Source: Pseudomonadota bacterium
GTDB lineage: Bacteria > Pseudomonadota > Alphaproteobacteria > Reyranellales > Reyranellaceae
Length of the DNA stretch: 50,532 bases
Assembly: GCA_018240685.1 (NCBI GenBank)
Contig: JAFEFG010000023.1
Location: 1 to 50,532, forward strand
Direction: 5' to 3'
Notes under the pieces: generated by a model
Databases searched by the model: none
Told to the model about the DNA's origin: nothing
Seen by the model: only the letters and a program-made list of their open reading frames with translations
Translations under genes and position numbers: made by a program
Shown here: positions 1-8,629 of the stretch, one piece after another
Numbering within the stretch: position 1 is the first letter of the stretch
How the letters are laid out: the number at the start of each line of letters is the position of its first letter

Positions 1-26
1 GGACCGCCTCGCGGAGGCTTTCCGGG

Positions 27-863
27 TCAGGCCGGTTTGTCGCCGGCCAGGGTCACGCGGTGCATGATGCGCCGGAAGCCGTGATAGTCGTTGATGGGAT
101 TGTGCATCGTGCAGCGATTGTCCCAGAAGGCCACCGACCCGACCTGCCAGCGGAACCGGCAGGTGAATTCCGGCCTCGCCTGGTGCTCCCACAGGAACTT
201 CAGCAGCGGCAGGCTTTCCTTTTCCGTCCAGCCCTTGATCTGGGCGGTGTGCGCGTCGGACGTGAACAGGGCCTTGCGCCCCGTCTCCGGATGCGTGCGC
301 ACGATCGGATGTTCCGCCGTCAGAACCTTGAGCTCGGCTCCCGCCTCCTTCATGCGGTCCTCGCGTGTCTTGGTCACCTCGGCCTTGGCGGAGGAACTGA
401 CGCCGACCAGACCCTCCAGGGTCTTCTTCAGGCCATCCGAGAGCGCTTCGTAGGCAAGGTACTGATTGGCGAACAGCGTGTCGCCGCCATAAGGCGGCAC
501 TTCGCGCGCCAGCAGCATGGTGCCCATCGGCGGCCGTTCCATATAGGTCGTGTCCGCGTGCCAGATGCCGCCGAAATTGCTCCGCTCGTGCTCGAGCTTC
601 ACGACCGGCGTGATCATGGGCGCCTCGGGCAGTCCCTTGAGCTGCGGGTATTCGACCGGATCGCCGAACCGGCCGGCGAAGGCCAGTTGCTGCTGCGGCG
701 TGACCTTCTGGTCGCGCAGGAAGATCACGAGATGGTCGAGCAGCGCCTGCCGCACCTCGCCCACGACCTCGTCGCCGAGGTCCTGTGCCATGTCGACGCC
801 GAATATCTCCGCGCCGAGCGCGCCGGCGACCGGCCTTACTTCGATATGTCGATAGTTGCGCAT
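27..863 (-). CDS. TauD/TfdA-family Fe(II)/2-oxoglutarate dioxygenase
   Basis: This 278-residue protein belongs to the TauD/TfdA family, which uses Fe(II) and 2-oxoglutarate to hydroxylate taurine, phenoxyacetates or related small acids in the cytoplasm. The facial triad is visible: H102-x-D104 in the segment WHADTTY and distal H254 in WDNRCTMH. The 2-oxoglutarate-binding arginine is R265 or R269 near the C-terminus (HGFRRIMHR). Length and motif spacing match TauD. The start ATG has AAGGA nine bases upstream and lies 4 bases after the stop of the crotonase gene, so the two are probably co-transcribed. The substrate cannot be read from sequence. The crotonase partner suggests an organic acid rather than taurine, which is inference. 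Confidence 0.9.
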   Translation of the reverse strand: MRNYRHIEVRPVAGALGAEIFGVDMAQDLGDEVVGEVRQALLDHLVIFLRDQKVTPQQQLAFAGRFGDPVEYPQLKGLPEAPMITPVVKLEHERSNFGGIWHADTTYMERPPMGTMLLAREVPPYGGDTLFANQYLAYEALSDGLKKTLEGLVGVSSSAKAEVTKTREDRMKEAGAELKVLTAEHPIVRTHPETGRKALFTSDAHTAQIKGWTEKESLPLLKFLWEHQARPEFTCRFRWQVGSVAFWDNRCTMHNPINDYHGFRRIMHRVTLAGDKPA

Positions 864-867
864 GGTG

Positions 868-1683
868 TCAGTCCTTCACCCAGGAGGGAGACGTCTTGTT
901 CAGGAAGGCGGCGATGCCTTCGCTTGCCTGCGGCCGGCGCAGCAGGCCGACCAGACTGTGCGCCGCATCGTCGAGAACGGCATGCAGGTCGTCCGTCGCC
1001 GCGGCGAGCGTGAGCCGCTTCACGGTGGAAAGCGCCTGCGGCTCGAGCTTCAGGATATCGTCGATCGCAGCCTTCAGCGTCCGGTTCAGTTCGGCCGTAG
1101 TCGCGCACAGATGGCGACCGATGCCGATGCGGTATGCTTCACCCGCGTCGATGACGCGGGCGGTCAGCGCCAGGTCGCGCGTCGGCCCTTCGCCGATGCG
1201 CCGGACGATGAAGGGCAGGATCTGCGAAGGAATGAAGCCGACCCGCGGTTCGGGAAGACCGAACCGCGCGCTTTCATGCAGGATCACCACGTCGGAGCAG
1301 CAGGCCATCCCGAATCCGCCACCGACAGCGGATCCTTCGACGACGGCAATGGTGGGCTGCGGCAGGTTGTTGAGGGCGCCCAGGGCGTGCCCGAACTGCC
1401 GGTAGCCCGCCACCAGCGGGTCCTCGGTCCTGTCGCCGTTGGTCTTGTCAGGTGCAGGCGGCATCTGCGCCATGGCGGAGAGATCGCCTCCAGCCGAGAA
1501 ATGCCCGCCGGCGCCGCGCAGCACGAGTACGCGGCATTCCCTGTCATCCGCGACGCGTTTGAAGGCGTCCTCCAGCTCGATCATCATCGGCTGCGTGAGG
1601 GCATTGCGCCGCTCCGGCCGATTGAGGATCAGCCGCGCCACGGCGCCTTCACGGGAAAGGGTGATGTTGGCGTAGTCGGCCAT
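868..1683 (-). CDS. enoyl-CoA hydratase/isomerase (crotonase) family protein
   Basis: This is a crotonase-fold protein of 271 residues acting on acyl-CoA thioesters. The first oxyanion-hole segment HFSAGGDLS and the second, VEGSAVGGGFGMA, are both present. The second catalytic glutamate is kept in GLPEPRVG, but the position of the first (GGGCELA in classical hydratases) reads GGGFGMA, so that glutamate is a glycine. It may therefore be an isomerase, a hydrolase or an unusual hydratase rather than a standard enoyl-CoA hydratase. I chose the ATG giving MADYANITL, the usual N-terminus for the family; a longer frame upstream would overlap mepA. It is first in a two-gene operon with the TauD-like gene and is divergent from mepA across only 37 bases. 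Confidence 0.88.
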   Translation of the reverse strand: MADYANITLSREGAVARLILNRPERRNALTQPMMIELEDAFKRVADDRECRVLVLRGAGGHFSAGGDLSAMAQMPPAPDKTNGDRTEDPLVAGYRQFGHALGALNNLPQPTIAVVEGSAVGGGFGMACCSDVVILHESARFGLPEPRVGFIPSQILPFIVRRIGEGPTRDLALTARVIDAGEAYRIGIGRHLCATTAELNRTLKAAIDDILKLEPQALSTVKRLTLAAATDDLHAVLDDAAHSLVGLLRRPQASEGIAAFLNKTSPSWVKD

Positions 1684-1720
1684 GGGCAAACTCTTAGCGA
1701 CCGGGTATTCTTGCCACAAG

Positions 1721-2539
1721 ATGAAGCGTGCCGTCGTTTCGCTGATCGCGGCCTTGCTGTGCGCGGCCTTTGACTGGTCGGATGTGAAGACGCCGACGCC
1801 CGGGCCGACGCAATCGATCGGTTTCTACTCCGCGGGATGCGTCCAGGGGGCGAAGCCCTTGCCCTTCGACGGGCCGGGCTACGAGGTCATTCGAATCAGT
1901 CGCAACCGCTACTGGGGCCAGCCGGTCACGCTCGAATTCATCGAAAGGCTGGGCCGCAAGATGCAGGCTGCCGGCCAGGCGCCACTGCTGATCGGCGATA
2001 TCGGCCAGCCGCGCGGCGGCCCCCTGCCCTCGGGCCATGCCAGCCATCAGGACGGCCTCGACGCCGACATCTGGTTCGAACGCCAGCCCGGACCGCGGAC
2101 GCCGCCGGCCGAGCGGGAGCATCCGCGCCTGCGGTCGCTGGTGCGCGACGACCTCTCGCTCGATGACGAGGTCTTCAACGCGCAGCACGTCCAGCTCCTG
2201 AAGGCTGCAGCGGAGATGCCCAATCTCGACCGGCTGTTCGTGAATCGCTGGATCAAGGCGCGGCTCTGCCACACGGTCACGGGCGACAGGCACTGGCTAC
2301 GCAAGGTCGTGCCCTGGTACGGGCACGATGAGCACTTCCACGTCCGGCTCTTTTGCCCACCTGGCAATCCCCAATGCCAGGCGCAGGCCGACTTTGCCCA
2401 TGACGACGGCTGCGGCGCGGCGCTCGACTGGTGGCTGAAGCAGCCGCCCGTCGTCTTCCCGGCAGAGGATGTGCCACCCAAGAAGCCGTACAAGCCGAAG
2501 CTTCCGGCCGCGTGCCAGGCGATATTGCACGCGCGATGA
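1721..2539 (+). CDS. mepA: penicillin-insensitive murein endopeptidase MepA
   Basis: MepA is a periplasmic LAS-type zinc metallopeptidase that cleaves D-Ala-mDAP cross-links in peptidoglycan. The product is 272 residues, close to the 274 of the E. coli enzyme. It begins with a short hydrophobic signal (MKRAVVSLIAALLCAA). The zinc ligands are recognisable: the first His and Asp in PSGHASHQDGLDADIW, and the C-terminal set in YGHDEHFHVRLFCP. Cysteines typical of the periplasmic enzyme are present near the N-terminus (AGCVQG) and C-terminus. An upstream in-frame ATG at 1682 would put residues before the signal peptide and overlap the divergent gene, so I prefer 1721. Its stop overlaps the start of the next gene (ATGA), giving translational coupling. 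Confidence 0.93.
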   Translation: MKRAVVSLIAALLCAAFDWSDVKTPTPGPTQSIGFYSAGCVQGAKPLPFDGPGYEVIRISRNRYWGQPVTLEFIERLGRKMQAAGQAPLLIGDIGQPRGGPLPSGHASHQDGLDADIWFERQPGPRTPPAEREHPRLRSLVRDDLSLDDEVFNAQHVQLLKAAAEMPNLDRLFVNRWIKARLCHTVTGDRHWLRKVVPWYGHDEHFHVRLFCPPGNPQCQAQADFAHDDGCGAALDWWLKQPPVVFPAEDVPPKKPYKPKLPAACQAILHAR

Positions 2540-3720
2540 TTGCCGCAACGAAGAACCATCTCCGCCGGCGCGGCAGCCATCACGATGGCCGCGTGACCAA
2601 TGTCGAGCTGTTCTTCGACCTCGTGTTCGTCTTTGCCGTAACGCAGCTCTCGCATGGACTGCTGGCGCATATGACCGCCCTGGGGGCGCTGCAGACCGCG
2701 CTGCTGATGATGGGCGTGTGGTGGGTCTGGATCTATACTTCTTGGATCACCAACTGGCTCGACCCCGAGCAGCTCCCGGTCCGCCTCATGCTGTTCGTCC
2801 TGATGGGCGCCGGCCTGATCCTGGCGGCTTCGATCCCGGAAGCCTTCGGCCAGCGCGGCCCGATATTCGCCGGAGCCTATATCTTCATGCAGGTCGGCCG
2901 CAGCCTCTTCATGCTGTGGGCGCTCAAGAAGCATGACCGCGGTAACTACCGCAATTTTCTGCGGATCACCTCCTGGCTGGCGCTGGCGGCGATCTTCTGG
3001 ATCGTGGGTGGCTGGGTGGATCCCGGACACCGGCTGGGCTGGTGGATCGTGGCCTTGGCCATCGAGTACGTCTCCCCGGCCGTGGGCATGTGGACCCCCG
3101 GGCTCGGCCGTTCGACGCCTGCGGACTGGAAGATCGACGGCGGTCACATGGCCGAGCGATGCGCCCTGTTCGTCATCATCGCCCTGGGTGAGTCGGTGCT
3201 GATGACCGGCGCCACGTTCGCCGAAATGGAATGGAACGCGGAGGTGCTCGTCGCCTTCGCCGCAACCTTCGCCGGCAGCGTCGCCCTGTGGGCCGTCTAT
3301 TTCAACATCGGCGCTGAGCGCGCCAGCCGACTGATCGCCGGTTCCGCCGATCCGGGGCGCCTGGCGCGCAGCGGCTATACCTACCTGCACATTTTGATCG
3401 TCGCCGGCATCATCGTATCGGCGGTCGCCAACGAAATCGCCATGGCCCATCCTCACGGCCACGCATCGGCGGGAACTGTCCTCGTGATGCTGGGGGGGCC
3501 GGTCCTCTATCTGGTCGGCACGGCCCTGTTCAAGCGCCTGTCCGCGCCGAACGTCCCGCTTTCACACCTGGTCGGGCTCGGGCTCTTCGCACTCCTCGCC
3601 CTCGGAGCCGCCTACGCCACAACGCTTCAGCTCGCCGTTGCCGCGACCGCCATCCTGATCGTGGTCGCGCTGTGGGAAAGTGTGTCCCTCCGCGGACGAC
3701 AGGCCGGCGAACCGGCCTGA
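2536..3720 (+). CDS. low temperature requirement A (LtrA) family membrane protein
   Basis: This 394-residue polytopic membrane protein belongs to the LtrA family, named after a Listeria gene needed for growth in the cold; its biochemical role is not established. The family signature is clear: the N-terminal VTNVELFFDLVFVFAVTQLSH, then an ELFFDLVF-type first helix and about ten hydrophobic segments spread evenly to the C-terminus. A conserved acidic/His patch (RCALFVIIALGESVL) is also typical. I start at the ATG overlapping the mepA stop; it removes 35 arginine- and alanine-rich residues that lie in the mepA antiphase and look non-coding. It ends 5 bases from the convergent ABC exporter operon, so any terminator must lie inside coding DNA. 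Confidence 0.88.
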   Translation: MIAATKNHLRRRGSHHDGRVTNVELFFDLVFVFAVTQLSHGLLAHMTALGALQTALLMMGVWWVWIYTSWITNWLDPEQLPVRLMLFVLMGAGLILAASIPEAFGQRGPIFAGAYIFMQVGRSLFMLWALKKHDRGNYRNFLRITSWLALAAIFWIVGGWVDPGHRLGWWIVALAIEYVSPAVGMWTPGLGRSTPADWKIDGGHMAERCALFVIIALGESVLMTGATFAEMEWNAEVLVAFAATFAGSVALWAVYFNIGAERASRLIAGSADPGRLARSGYTYLHILIVAGIIVSAVANEIAMAHPHGHASAGTVLVMLGGPVLYLVGTALFKRLSAPNVPLSHLVGLGLFALLALGAAYATTLQLAVAATAILIVVALWESVSLRGRQAGEPA

Positions 3721-3725
3721 CATCG

Positions 3726-4523
3726 TCATTCGCCCTGGCTCAACAGGCTGCCGGCGCGGCGTGAGGCGCGGAAGAACCACAGGAAGATCTGGAACCCGGC
3801 GACGAGGTAGAGCACCGACAGGCCGAAGGCGAAGCCGAGAAGGTGCCAATGCACCTGCTTCTCCAGCAGGATCGCGCGCATGCCCTCGAAGACGTAGGAC
3901 GTCGGCAGGGCCTGGGCCAGGATCTGCAGCCAGTGCGGCAGCACCGAAATCGGATAGTAGACCCCACTGATCGGCATCAGGATGAAGACGGCAGCCCAGG
4001 CGAAGGTCTCCGCGCTCTGCCCCACGCGCATGATGAGACCCGACATGGCGAGCCCGATCGACCAGGAGAACATCTGCAGGATCGCGAAGAAGGCCAGCAG
4101 CGGCAGGCCGAGGCTGTAGATCGAGAAGCCGAAGAACGCCCAGGCCATCAACGACACCGGCACGAGGCCGAGCAACGTGCGCAGCAGGGCGGCGACGATG
4201 ATTCCCGTCGCCATCTCCCAGGAGCGGATCGGGCTCACGAAGAGATGGCCGAGGTTGCGCGACCACATCTCCTCGAGGAAGGCGATGGAGAGCGAGAGGT
4301 TGCCGCGCACCACCACTTCCCACAGCAAGAGGCCTGACAGCAGGATGCCGGCCGCCTGGGCGACGAACGACGCCTGCGGCAGCAAGTACTGGGTCATGAA
4401 GCCCCACATGACCATCTGCACGGCGGGCCAGTAGATGGAATCGATCAGCCGCATCACCGAGCTGCGCCAGATGTAGATATGGCGCAGCACCAGGGCGTAG
4501 ATCCGTTCGATCGAGCCGCTCAT
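3726..4523 (-). CDS. ABC-2 type exporter permease
   Basis: This 265-residue inner-membrane permease of the ABC-2 (NodJ/KpsM-like) class has about six hydrophobic segments. It carries the C-terminal half-signature seen in ABC-2 permeases: SGVYYPISVLPHWLQ, followed by a conserved ALPTSYVFEGMRA loop. The start ATG (MSGSIERIYALV) overlaps the stop of the ATPase gene by 4 bases, so both are made as a unit and should assemble into one exporter. The exported substrate is unknown. NodIJ-like pairs export lipo-oligosaccharides, but the resemblance here is at family level only. A longer frame extending upstream is arginine-rich and lies inside the ATPase gene. Confidence 0.88.
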   Translation of the reverse strand: MSGSIERIYALVLRHIYIWRSSVMRLIDSIYWPAVQMVMWGFMTQYLLPQASFVAQAAGILLSGLLLWEVVVRGNLSLSIAFLEEMWSRNLGHLFVSPIRSWEMATGIIVAALLRTLLGLVPVSLMAWAFFGFSIYSLGLPLLAFFAILQMFSWSIGLAMSGLIMRVGQSAETFAWAAVFILMPISGVYYPISVLPHWLQILAQALPTSYVFEGMRAILLEKQVHWHLLGFAFGLSVLYLVAGFQIFLWFFRASRRAGSLLSQGE

Positions 4524-5293
4524 TGTGCCGCCTCGTCCTTCCTGAGCGAGTCGAGTCCTCGGCCGCGACCGCGCGCCATGTCGAGGAAGACCTCTTCCAT
4601 GTCCTCGCGGCCGAACCGCTCGATCAGCTCGCGCGGACTGCCGCGGTCGAACACGCGGCCGGACTGCAGCAGGATGACGTCGTCGCACAGCCGCTCCACC
4701 TCGGACATGTTGTGTGAGGCGAGCAGGATCGTCGCATGGGTCTTGGCCTGGTAGTCCTTGAGATAGGTCCGCACCCAGTCGGCAGTGTCGGGATCGAGCG
4801 AGGCAGTCGGCTCGTCGAGCAGCAGGACGTCCGGCCGGTTGATCAGCGCCTTGGCCAGCGCCACGCGCGTCTTCTGGCCGGCCGACAGCTTGCCGGTCTG
4901 GCGATCGAGGAAAGCCGAGACCTGCATGTGATCGGCGATCTCCTCGATCCGCTCGCGCAGCTTCTTCACGCCATAGAGCCGGCCATAGAAGAGCAGGTTC
5001 TGGCGTACGGTGAGCCGGTGCGGCAGGTCGACGTAGGGCGAGGAGAAGTTCATGCGCGGCAGCGCCGCGTAGCGCTGCCGGCGCATGTCGACGCCGAGCA
5101 CATGGATATCGCCCGCTGTGGGCTCGAGCAGCCCCAGCAGCATGGAGATGGTCGTGGTCTTGCCGGCACCGTTGCCGCCCAGCAGGCCCAGCACGGCGCC
5201 CCGCGGCACGGCGAAGGTCAGGTCGTCGACCGCTACCACCTCGCCATACACCTTGCGCAGGTGCCGGACATCGATGGAGGGATTCGGGTTCAT
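4520..5293 (-). CDS. ABC exporter ATP-binding protein
   Basis: This is the 257-residue nucleotide-binding subunit paired with the ABC-2 permease. Walker A is GGNGAGKTTT, the signature is LSAGQKTRVALAKAL, Walker B with the catalytic Glu is VLLLDEPTASLDPD, and the switch His is in LLASHNMSEVERL. It contains the CcmA/NodI-type 'LGVDMRR' region and a C-terminal helix with REDMEEVF, typical of drug or oligosaccharide export ATPases. It is the first gene of the two-gene unit. The preceding aminotransferase ends 31 bases upstream with a small hairpin between them, so the ATPase may have its own promoter or read through from it. Confidence 0.92.
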   Translation of the reverse strand: MNPNPSIDVRHLRKVYGEVVAVDDLTFAVPRGAVLGLLGGNGAGKTTTISMLLGLLEPTAGDIHVLGVDMRRQRYAALPRMNFSSPYVDLPHRLTVRQNLLFYGRLYGVKKLRERIEEIADHMQVSAFLDRQTGKLSAGQKTRVALAKALINRPDVLLLDEPTASLDPDTADWVRTYLKDYQAKTHATILLASHNMSEVERLCDDVILLQSGRVFDRGSPRELIERFGREDMEEVFLDMARGRGRGLDSLRKDEAAQ

Positions 5294-5301
5294 GCGGCCT
5301 G

Positions 5302-5317
5302 CGGGCCTGAAGGCCCG
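5302..5317 (-). terminator. GC-rich hairpin between aminotransferase and ABC exporter
   Basis: CGGGCC-TGAA-GGCCCG forms a 6-bp stem with a 4-base loop directly after the aminotransferase stop. No T-run follows, so it is at most a weak terminator or mRNA-stabilising end. Confidence 0.35.
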
Positions 5318-5324
5318 TCGTTGG

Positions 5325-6536
5325 TTACAGCGCCTTGATCGCGGTCTCGATGCGATCGAGGCCGCGACTCAGACGCTCGGCGCTGGACGCGAAACAGAGG
5401 CGGATGTTGCCCTGCCCGCCTGGCCCGAACGCCTCGCCGGGGGCCAAGCCGACCTTGTACTCCTTCGCGAGCTTCTTGCAGAAGGCCAGCGTGTCGCTGA
5501 TGCCGTCGACGCTGAAGAAGGCGTAGAAGGCCGCCTCGGGACGCGCCACCGTGATACGCGGCAGGCCGGACAGACGCTGGAACACCAGCTCGCGGCCGGC
5601 GTGGCAGCGCTCCACCATCTCGGCGATGAAGCCGTCGCCCTTCTCCAGCGCCGCGATTGCGCCGCGCTGCAGGAAGGCCGGCAGGCCGGACGTGTTGATC
5701 TGCACCAGCTTGGCGAACTGGTCGCCCAGCGCCGCCGGATGCGTGAGCCAGCCGATGCGCCAGCCGGTCATCGCCCAGGGCTTGGAGAAGCTGTTCAGCA
5801 CCACCAGCGGATCGTCGGGCTCCGCCAGCTCCAGAAACGACGGCGCCACCTGGCGGCCGTCGGGCCGCTTGGCGTAGGTGAGGCGGGCATAGACCTCGTC
5901 GGCCATGATCCAGATGCCGCGCTGGCGCGCGAAGTCGAGGACGGCGCCCTGCTCCTCGCGGCTCATGGTCCAGCCGGTGGGATTGCCCGGCGAGTTGACG
6001 AAGATCGCGCGGGTGCGCCCGTCGACCGAATCGAACAGGCGCTGCAGGTCGAGCTTCCAGCCGCCCTCCGCCGTGCGGTCGAGCGCCACGTATCTCGGCT
6101 CGCCGTGCACCAGCTTCACCGCCGAGGTGATGTTCGGCCAGATCGGCGACACGATGACGACGTTGTCGCCCGGATCGAGCAAGAGCTGGCACACCAGCAG
6201 GATCGCCTGCATGCCGCCGGTGGTCACGGTGATGCGCTCGACCGGGCACTTGATGCCGTAGAGCCGCTCGGTATAGGCCGCGAGCGCAGCGCGCAGCTCG
6301 GGTGTGCCGCGTTGCCAGGTGTAGAAGGTTTCGCCCGCGCCGAGGCCGCCGCCGGCGGCGTCGCGGATGAAGTCCGGCGTCACGAGATCGCTTTCGCCGA
6401 ACCACAGCGGCACCACGTCGGGATCGCCGAACACCGTCTGGGAGACCTCGGCGATCGGGGTCTCGGGAAGGCCGGCAATGGCGCCGCTCAGCCCGGCACG
6501 CAGTCCGGGCGGCATGATTCGGGTTTCGCTCTGCAT
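5325..6536 (-). CDS. PLP-dependent class I/II aminotransferase (AspC/AatA-like)
   Basis: This cytoplasmic fold-type I aminotransferase has 403 residues. The Schiff-base lysine is K252 in NSFSKPWAMTGWRIGW, which also carries the phosphate-binding arginine. The PLP-contacting Asn is in NSPGNPTG and the Asp/Tyr pair in MADEVYARL (D213, Y216). The C-terminal carboxylate-binding arginine is in NIRLCFASS. The exact amino donor is not readable; the family includes aspartate, alanine and aromatic aminotransferases. I chose the ATG giving MQSETRIMPP; an in-frame continuation upstream is not protein-like and overlaps the opposite-strand lipoprotein and NnrU genes. The gene is followed by the ABC exporter genes, with a hairpin in the gap. 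Confidence 0.9.
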   Translation of the reverse strand: MQSETRIMPPGLRAGLSGAIAGLPETPIAEVSQTVFGDPDVVPLWFGESDLVTPDFIRDAAGGGLGAGETFYTWQRGTPELRAALAAYTERLYGIKCPVERITVTTGGMQAILLVCQLLLDPGDNVVIVSPIWPNITSAVKLVHGEPRYVALDRTAEGGWKLDLQRLFDSVDGRTRAIFVNSPGNPTGWTMSREEQGAVLDFARQRGIWIMADEVYARLTYAKRPDGRQVAPSFLELAEPDDPLVVLNSFSKPWAMTGWRIGWLTHPAALGDQFAKLVQINTSGLPAFLQRGAIAALEKGDGFIAEMVERCHAGRELVFQRLSGLPRITVARPEAAFYAFFSVDGISDTLAFCKKLAKEYKVGLAPGEAFGPGGQGNIRLCFASSAERLSRGLDRIETAIKAL

Positions 6537-6659
6537 GCCCTCCCCTAACCCATCGGCTGCACAGGCGCCACCCTTCGCTACCCCGACTATTCTTGGCGGG
6601 CAGACCAAGTCTGGCTTATCGTAGTGGCACTGCCCAAAGGCGACATTCGGGAGTGACCG

Positions 6660-6947
6660 ATGACGCGTGCCCTTGCCGCTCTGGCGATCGCCCTCCTCAC
6701 CGCTGGCTGCATCCACGGCTCGACCATGGAGCAGGTGCATGCCGGCATGACGCGCGACCAGGTCTCGGCCCTGATCGGTCAGCCCGACGTCACCACCAAC
6801 ACGGCCGGACGCGAATGCGCCCGCTACACGGTGCTCAAGGATTTCTGGAGCCGCGTGCCGTGGGACATGTCCGATCCCTATTACGTCTGCTACACGGACG
6901 GCAAGGTTGACGCTTTCGGGCGCGCCACCGTCGCCAATCCCGGCTGA
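6660..6947 (+). CDS. small outer-membrane lipoprotein, BamE/SmpA-like
   Basis: This 95-residue lipoprotein has a type II signal (MTRALAALAIALLTAGC, lipidated Cys17). The mature part has the hallmark of the SmpA/OmlA (BamE) fold: a helix with MTRDQVSALIGQPD followed by beta strands. In BamE-like proteins the motif 'G-M-x-x-x-Q-V-x-x-x-L-G-x-P' marks this fold, and it is present here. It is probably not the main BamE, because it is short and not in a typical neighbourhood; a generic envelope lipoprotein is as likely. It is 27 bases upstream of the NnrU gene and probably co-transcribed. Confidence 0.8.
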   Translation: MTRALAALAIALLTAGCIHGSTMEQVHAGMTRDQVSALIGQPDVTTNTAGRECARYTVLKDFWSRVPWDMSDPYYVCYTDGKVDAFGRATVANPG

Positions 6948-6974
6948 CGTGGCGCTCCCAGCGGAGGAAGTCGA

Positions 6975-7541
6975 ATGGCCCTGCTGCTCTTTGGGCTTGT
7001 CATGTTTCTCGGCACCCACACCCTCGCCACCTTCCGGCAGCAGCGCGCCACCCTGATCGGCCGGATGGGCCTGAACGGCTACAGGGGCCTGTTCTCGGCG
7101 CTGTCGGCAGTAGGCCTCCTCCTGATCGTTCTGGGCTTCGAGCGCTATCGCCTCGACGGGCTCATCCCGATCTGGTCGCCGCCCGCGGGGATGCGCCATG
7201 TCACCATGCTGCTGGTCTGGATCGCCTTCGTCTCCCTCGCCGCGGCCTACAGCCCGGCGGGCAAGATCAAGGGCCTGCTGCGCCATCCGATGCTGGTCGG
7301 CATCAAGGCTTGGGCGCTGGGCCACCTGCTCGCCAACGGCGATCTTGGCGGCATCGTCCTGTTCGGCGCCTTCCTTTTATGGGCAGGCTACGACCGCATC
7401 GCCATTCGGCGACGCGGCGACAAGGGCGCTCCGCGCAGCGCCATCACCGCGGGCGACGGCGTCGCGATCGCCGCCGGCACGGTGGCCTACGTCGCCATGA
7501 TCTGGGCGCATCCCTACCTGATCGGCGTCAGCGTCCTCTGA
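6975..7541 (+). CDS. NnrU family integral membrane protein
   Basis: This 188-residue membrane protein is of the NnrU family, related to plant 15-cis-zeta-carotene isomerase (Z-ISO), which binds haem b. NnrU was first tied to nitric oxide/nitrite metabolism in Rhodobacter; its function in other bacteria is unclear. Features seen are about five to six hydrophobic segments, an early conserved His in FLGTHTLATFR, a loop with RHPMLVGIKAWALGHLLANGD, and a terminal WAHPYLIGV. Those histidines are the likely haem ligands by family analogy. A strong Shine-Dalgarno GGAGGAAG precedes the ATG. No denitrification genes are near, so a nitrate-respiration role is not supported by context. Confidence 0.87.
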   Translation: MALLLFGLVMFLGTHTLATFRQQRATLIGRMGLNGYRGLFSALSAVGLLLIVLGFERYRLDGLIPIWSPPAGMRHVTMLLVWIAFVSLAAAYSPAGKIKGLLRHPMLVGIKAWALGHLLANGDLGGIVLFGAFLLWAGYDRIAIRRRGDKGAPRSAITAGDGVAIAAGTVAYVAMIWAHPYLIGVSVL

Positions 7542-7560
7542 CGCGGCGCCGACCGGAGCT

Positions 7561-8580
7561 TCACTGGTATCGACCCAACTTCTTCAGGGCTTCGTCGACG
7601 AACGATGAATCGACCACTTTGGAAAGGTCGATCGTCTCCTTGAGATAGCCCTTGGAGTGGAACCACGCCATGTCCGCCTTCATGCCGTCGAGATTGACCT
7701 CGCCGTCCGGATTGAGGCCCGGCATCACCATCTTCTCGTAGAGCTCGGGCCGCTTGACGCTGGTGTTCTTGCTCAGGATGGCAACGATCCCGGCGCGGTC
7801 CTTGCCCTTGCCGAAGGCATCGTTGTAGTCGCGCACGCCCTTGAGGTAGGCGACCATGAAGCGCCGCGCGACGTCGGCCCGCTTCTGGGCGAAGTCGGCG
7901 CCGTAGAGCAGCACGGCGACCTGCTGGTTCGGATACATCTGGTCGCCGGTCATCAGCAGCGTCCCCACGCCCTTCTGTTCCGCCGACTGTACCAGCGGCT
8001 CGATCAGGTAGGCCGCGTCGACGCTCCCTGAGGCCAGGGCCGCGAAGCTGTCACCGAAGGTCAGGTTCTGCAGCGACAGGTCGCTGTCCTTGAGCCCGGC
8101 CGACTTGAGGAGGTGATCGAGCGCCACCTCGTTCGTGGTGCCGACCCCGATCCCGGACCAGGCGACCTTGTGGCCCTTGAGGTCGGCCGCGGTCTTGATC
8201 TTGTCCTCGAGTCCCTTGCGCACGACGAGGCAGAGATAGCCGCCGCCTTTGCGCATGCTGCCCTTGTCGGCGACGATGCGGATACCGATGCCCTGCCGCG
8301 CCGCGTTGTAGACGGCCGCGCTCGGCGCGCCGCCCGCGACGTCGACCTGGCCCGAGGCGAGCGCCGTCACCACCGACGAGACGGAGTCCAGCTGCACCAC
8401 GTCGATGGCGACGCCCTGCTCCTTGAAGTAGCCCTTGGCCTCGGCGACATAGATGCCCGCATCCGAGACCGACTGGTACACCGACACCTTCACCTGGTCG
8501 GCCGCGAAGGCCGCCGACGTCGACGCCGCGAATGCCAGCCCCGCCAGAGCGGCCCGCCGTGTGATCCCGTTACCCCTCAT
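7561..8580 (-). CDS. ABC substrate-binding protein, nitrate/sulfonate/taurine (SsuA/NrtA) type
   Basis: This is a 339-residue periplasmic binding protein. The N-terminus carries a twin-arginine-like signal (ITRRAALAGLAFAAS, probable cleavage after AFA). The mature domain has the NMT1/SsuA-like beginning VKVSVYQSVSDAGIYVAEAKGYFKEQG, and the paired lobes GQVDVAGG and SGSVDAAYLIEPLV are characteristic. It is last in a transcriptional unit ATPase-permease-SBP. With the Rieske oxygenase divergent upstream, the ligand may be an aromatic acid; importers of this class, such as OphFGH, are known for phthalate. That ligand assignment is inference. Confidence 0.9.
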   Translation of the reverse strand: MRGNGITRRAALAGLAFAASTSAAFAADQVKVSVYQSVSDAGIYVAEAKGYFKEQGVAIDVVQLDSVSSVVTALASGQVDVAGGAPSAAVYNAARQGIGIRIVADKGSMRKGGGYLCLVVRKGLEDKIKTAADLKGHKVAWSGIGVGTTNEVALDHLLKSAGLKDSDLSLQNLTFGDSFAALASGSVDAAYLIEPLVQSAEQKGVGTLLMTGDQMYPNQQVAVLLYGADFAQKRADVARRFMVAYLKGVRDYNDAFGKGKDRAGIVAILSKNTSVKRPELYEKMVMPGLNPDGEVNLDGMKADMAWFHSKGYLKETIDLSKVVDSSFVDEALKKLGRYQ

Positions 8581-8629
8581 CGAACACTCCCTTCCGGTGC
8601 GTGCTTCCCCATTGCACCAACCTGCGGCG

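Noticed and set aside
6..18. Terminator after the TauD-like gene
   Set aside because: GCCTC-GCG-GAGGC is only 5 bp, has no T-run and is at the window edge.
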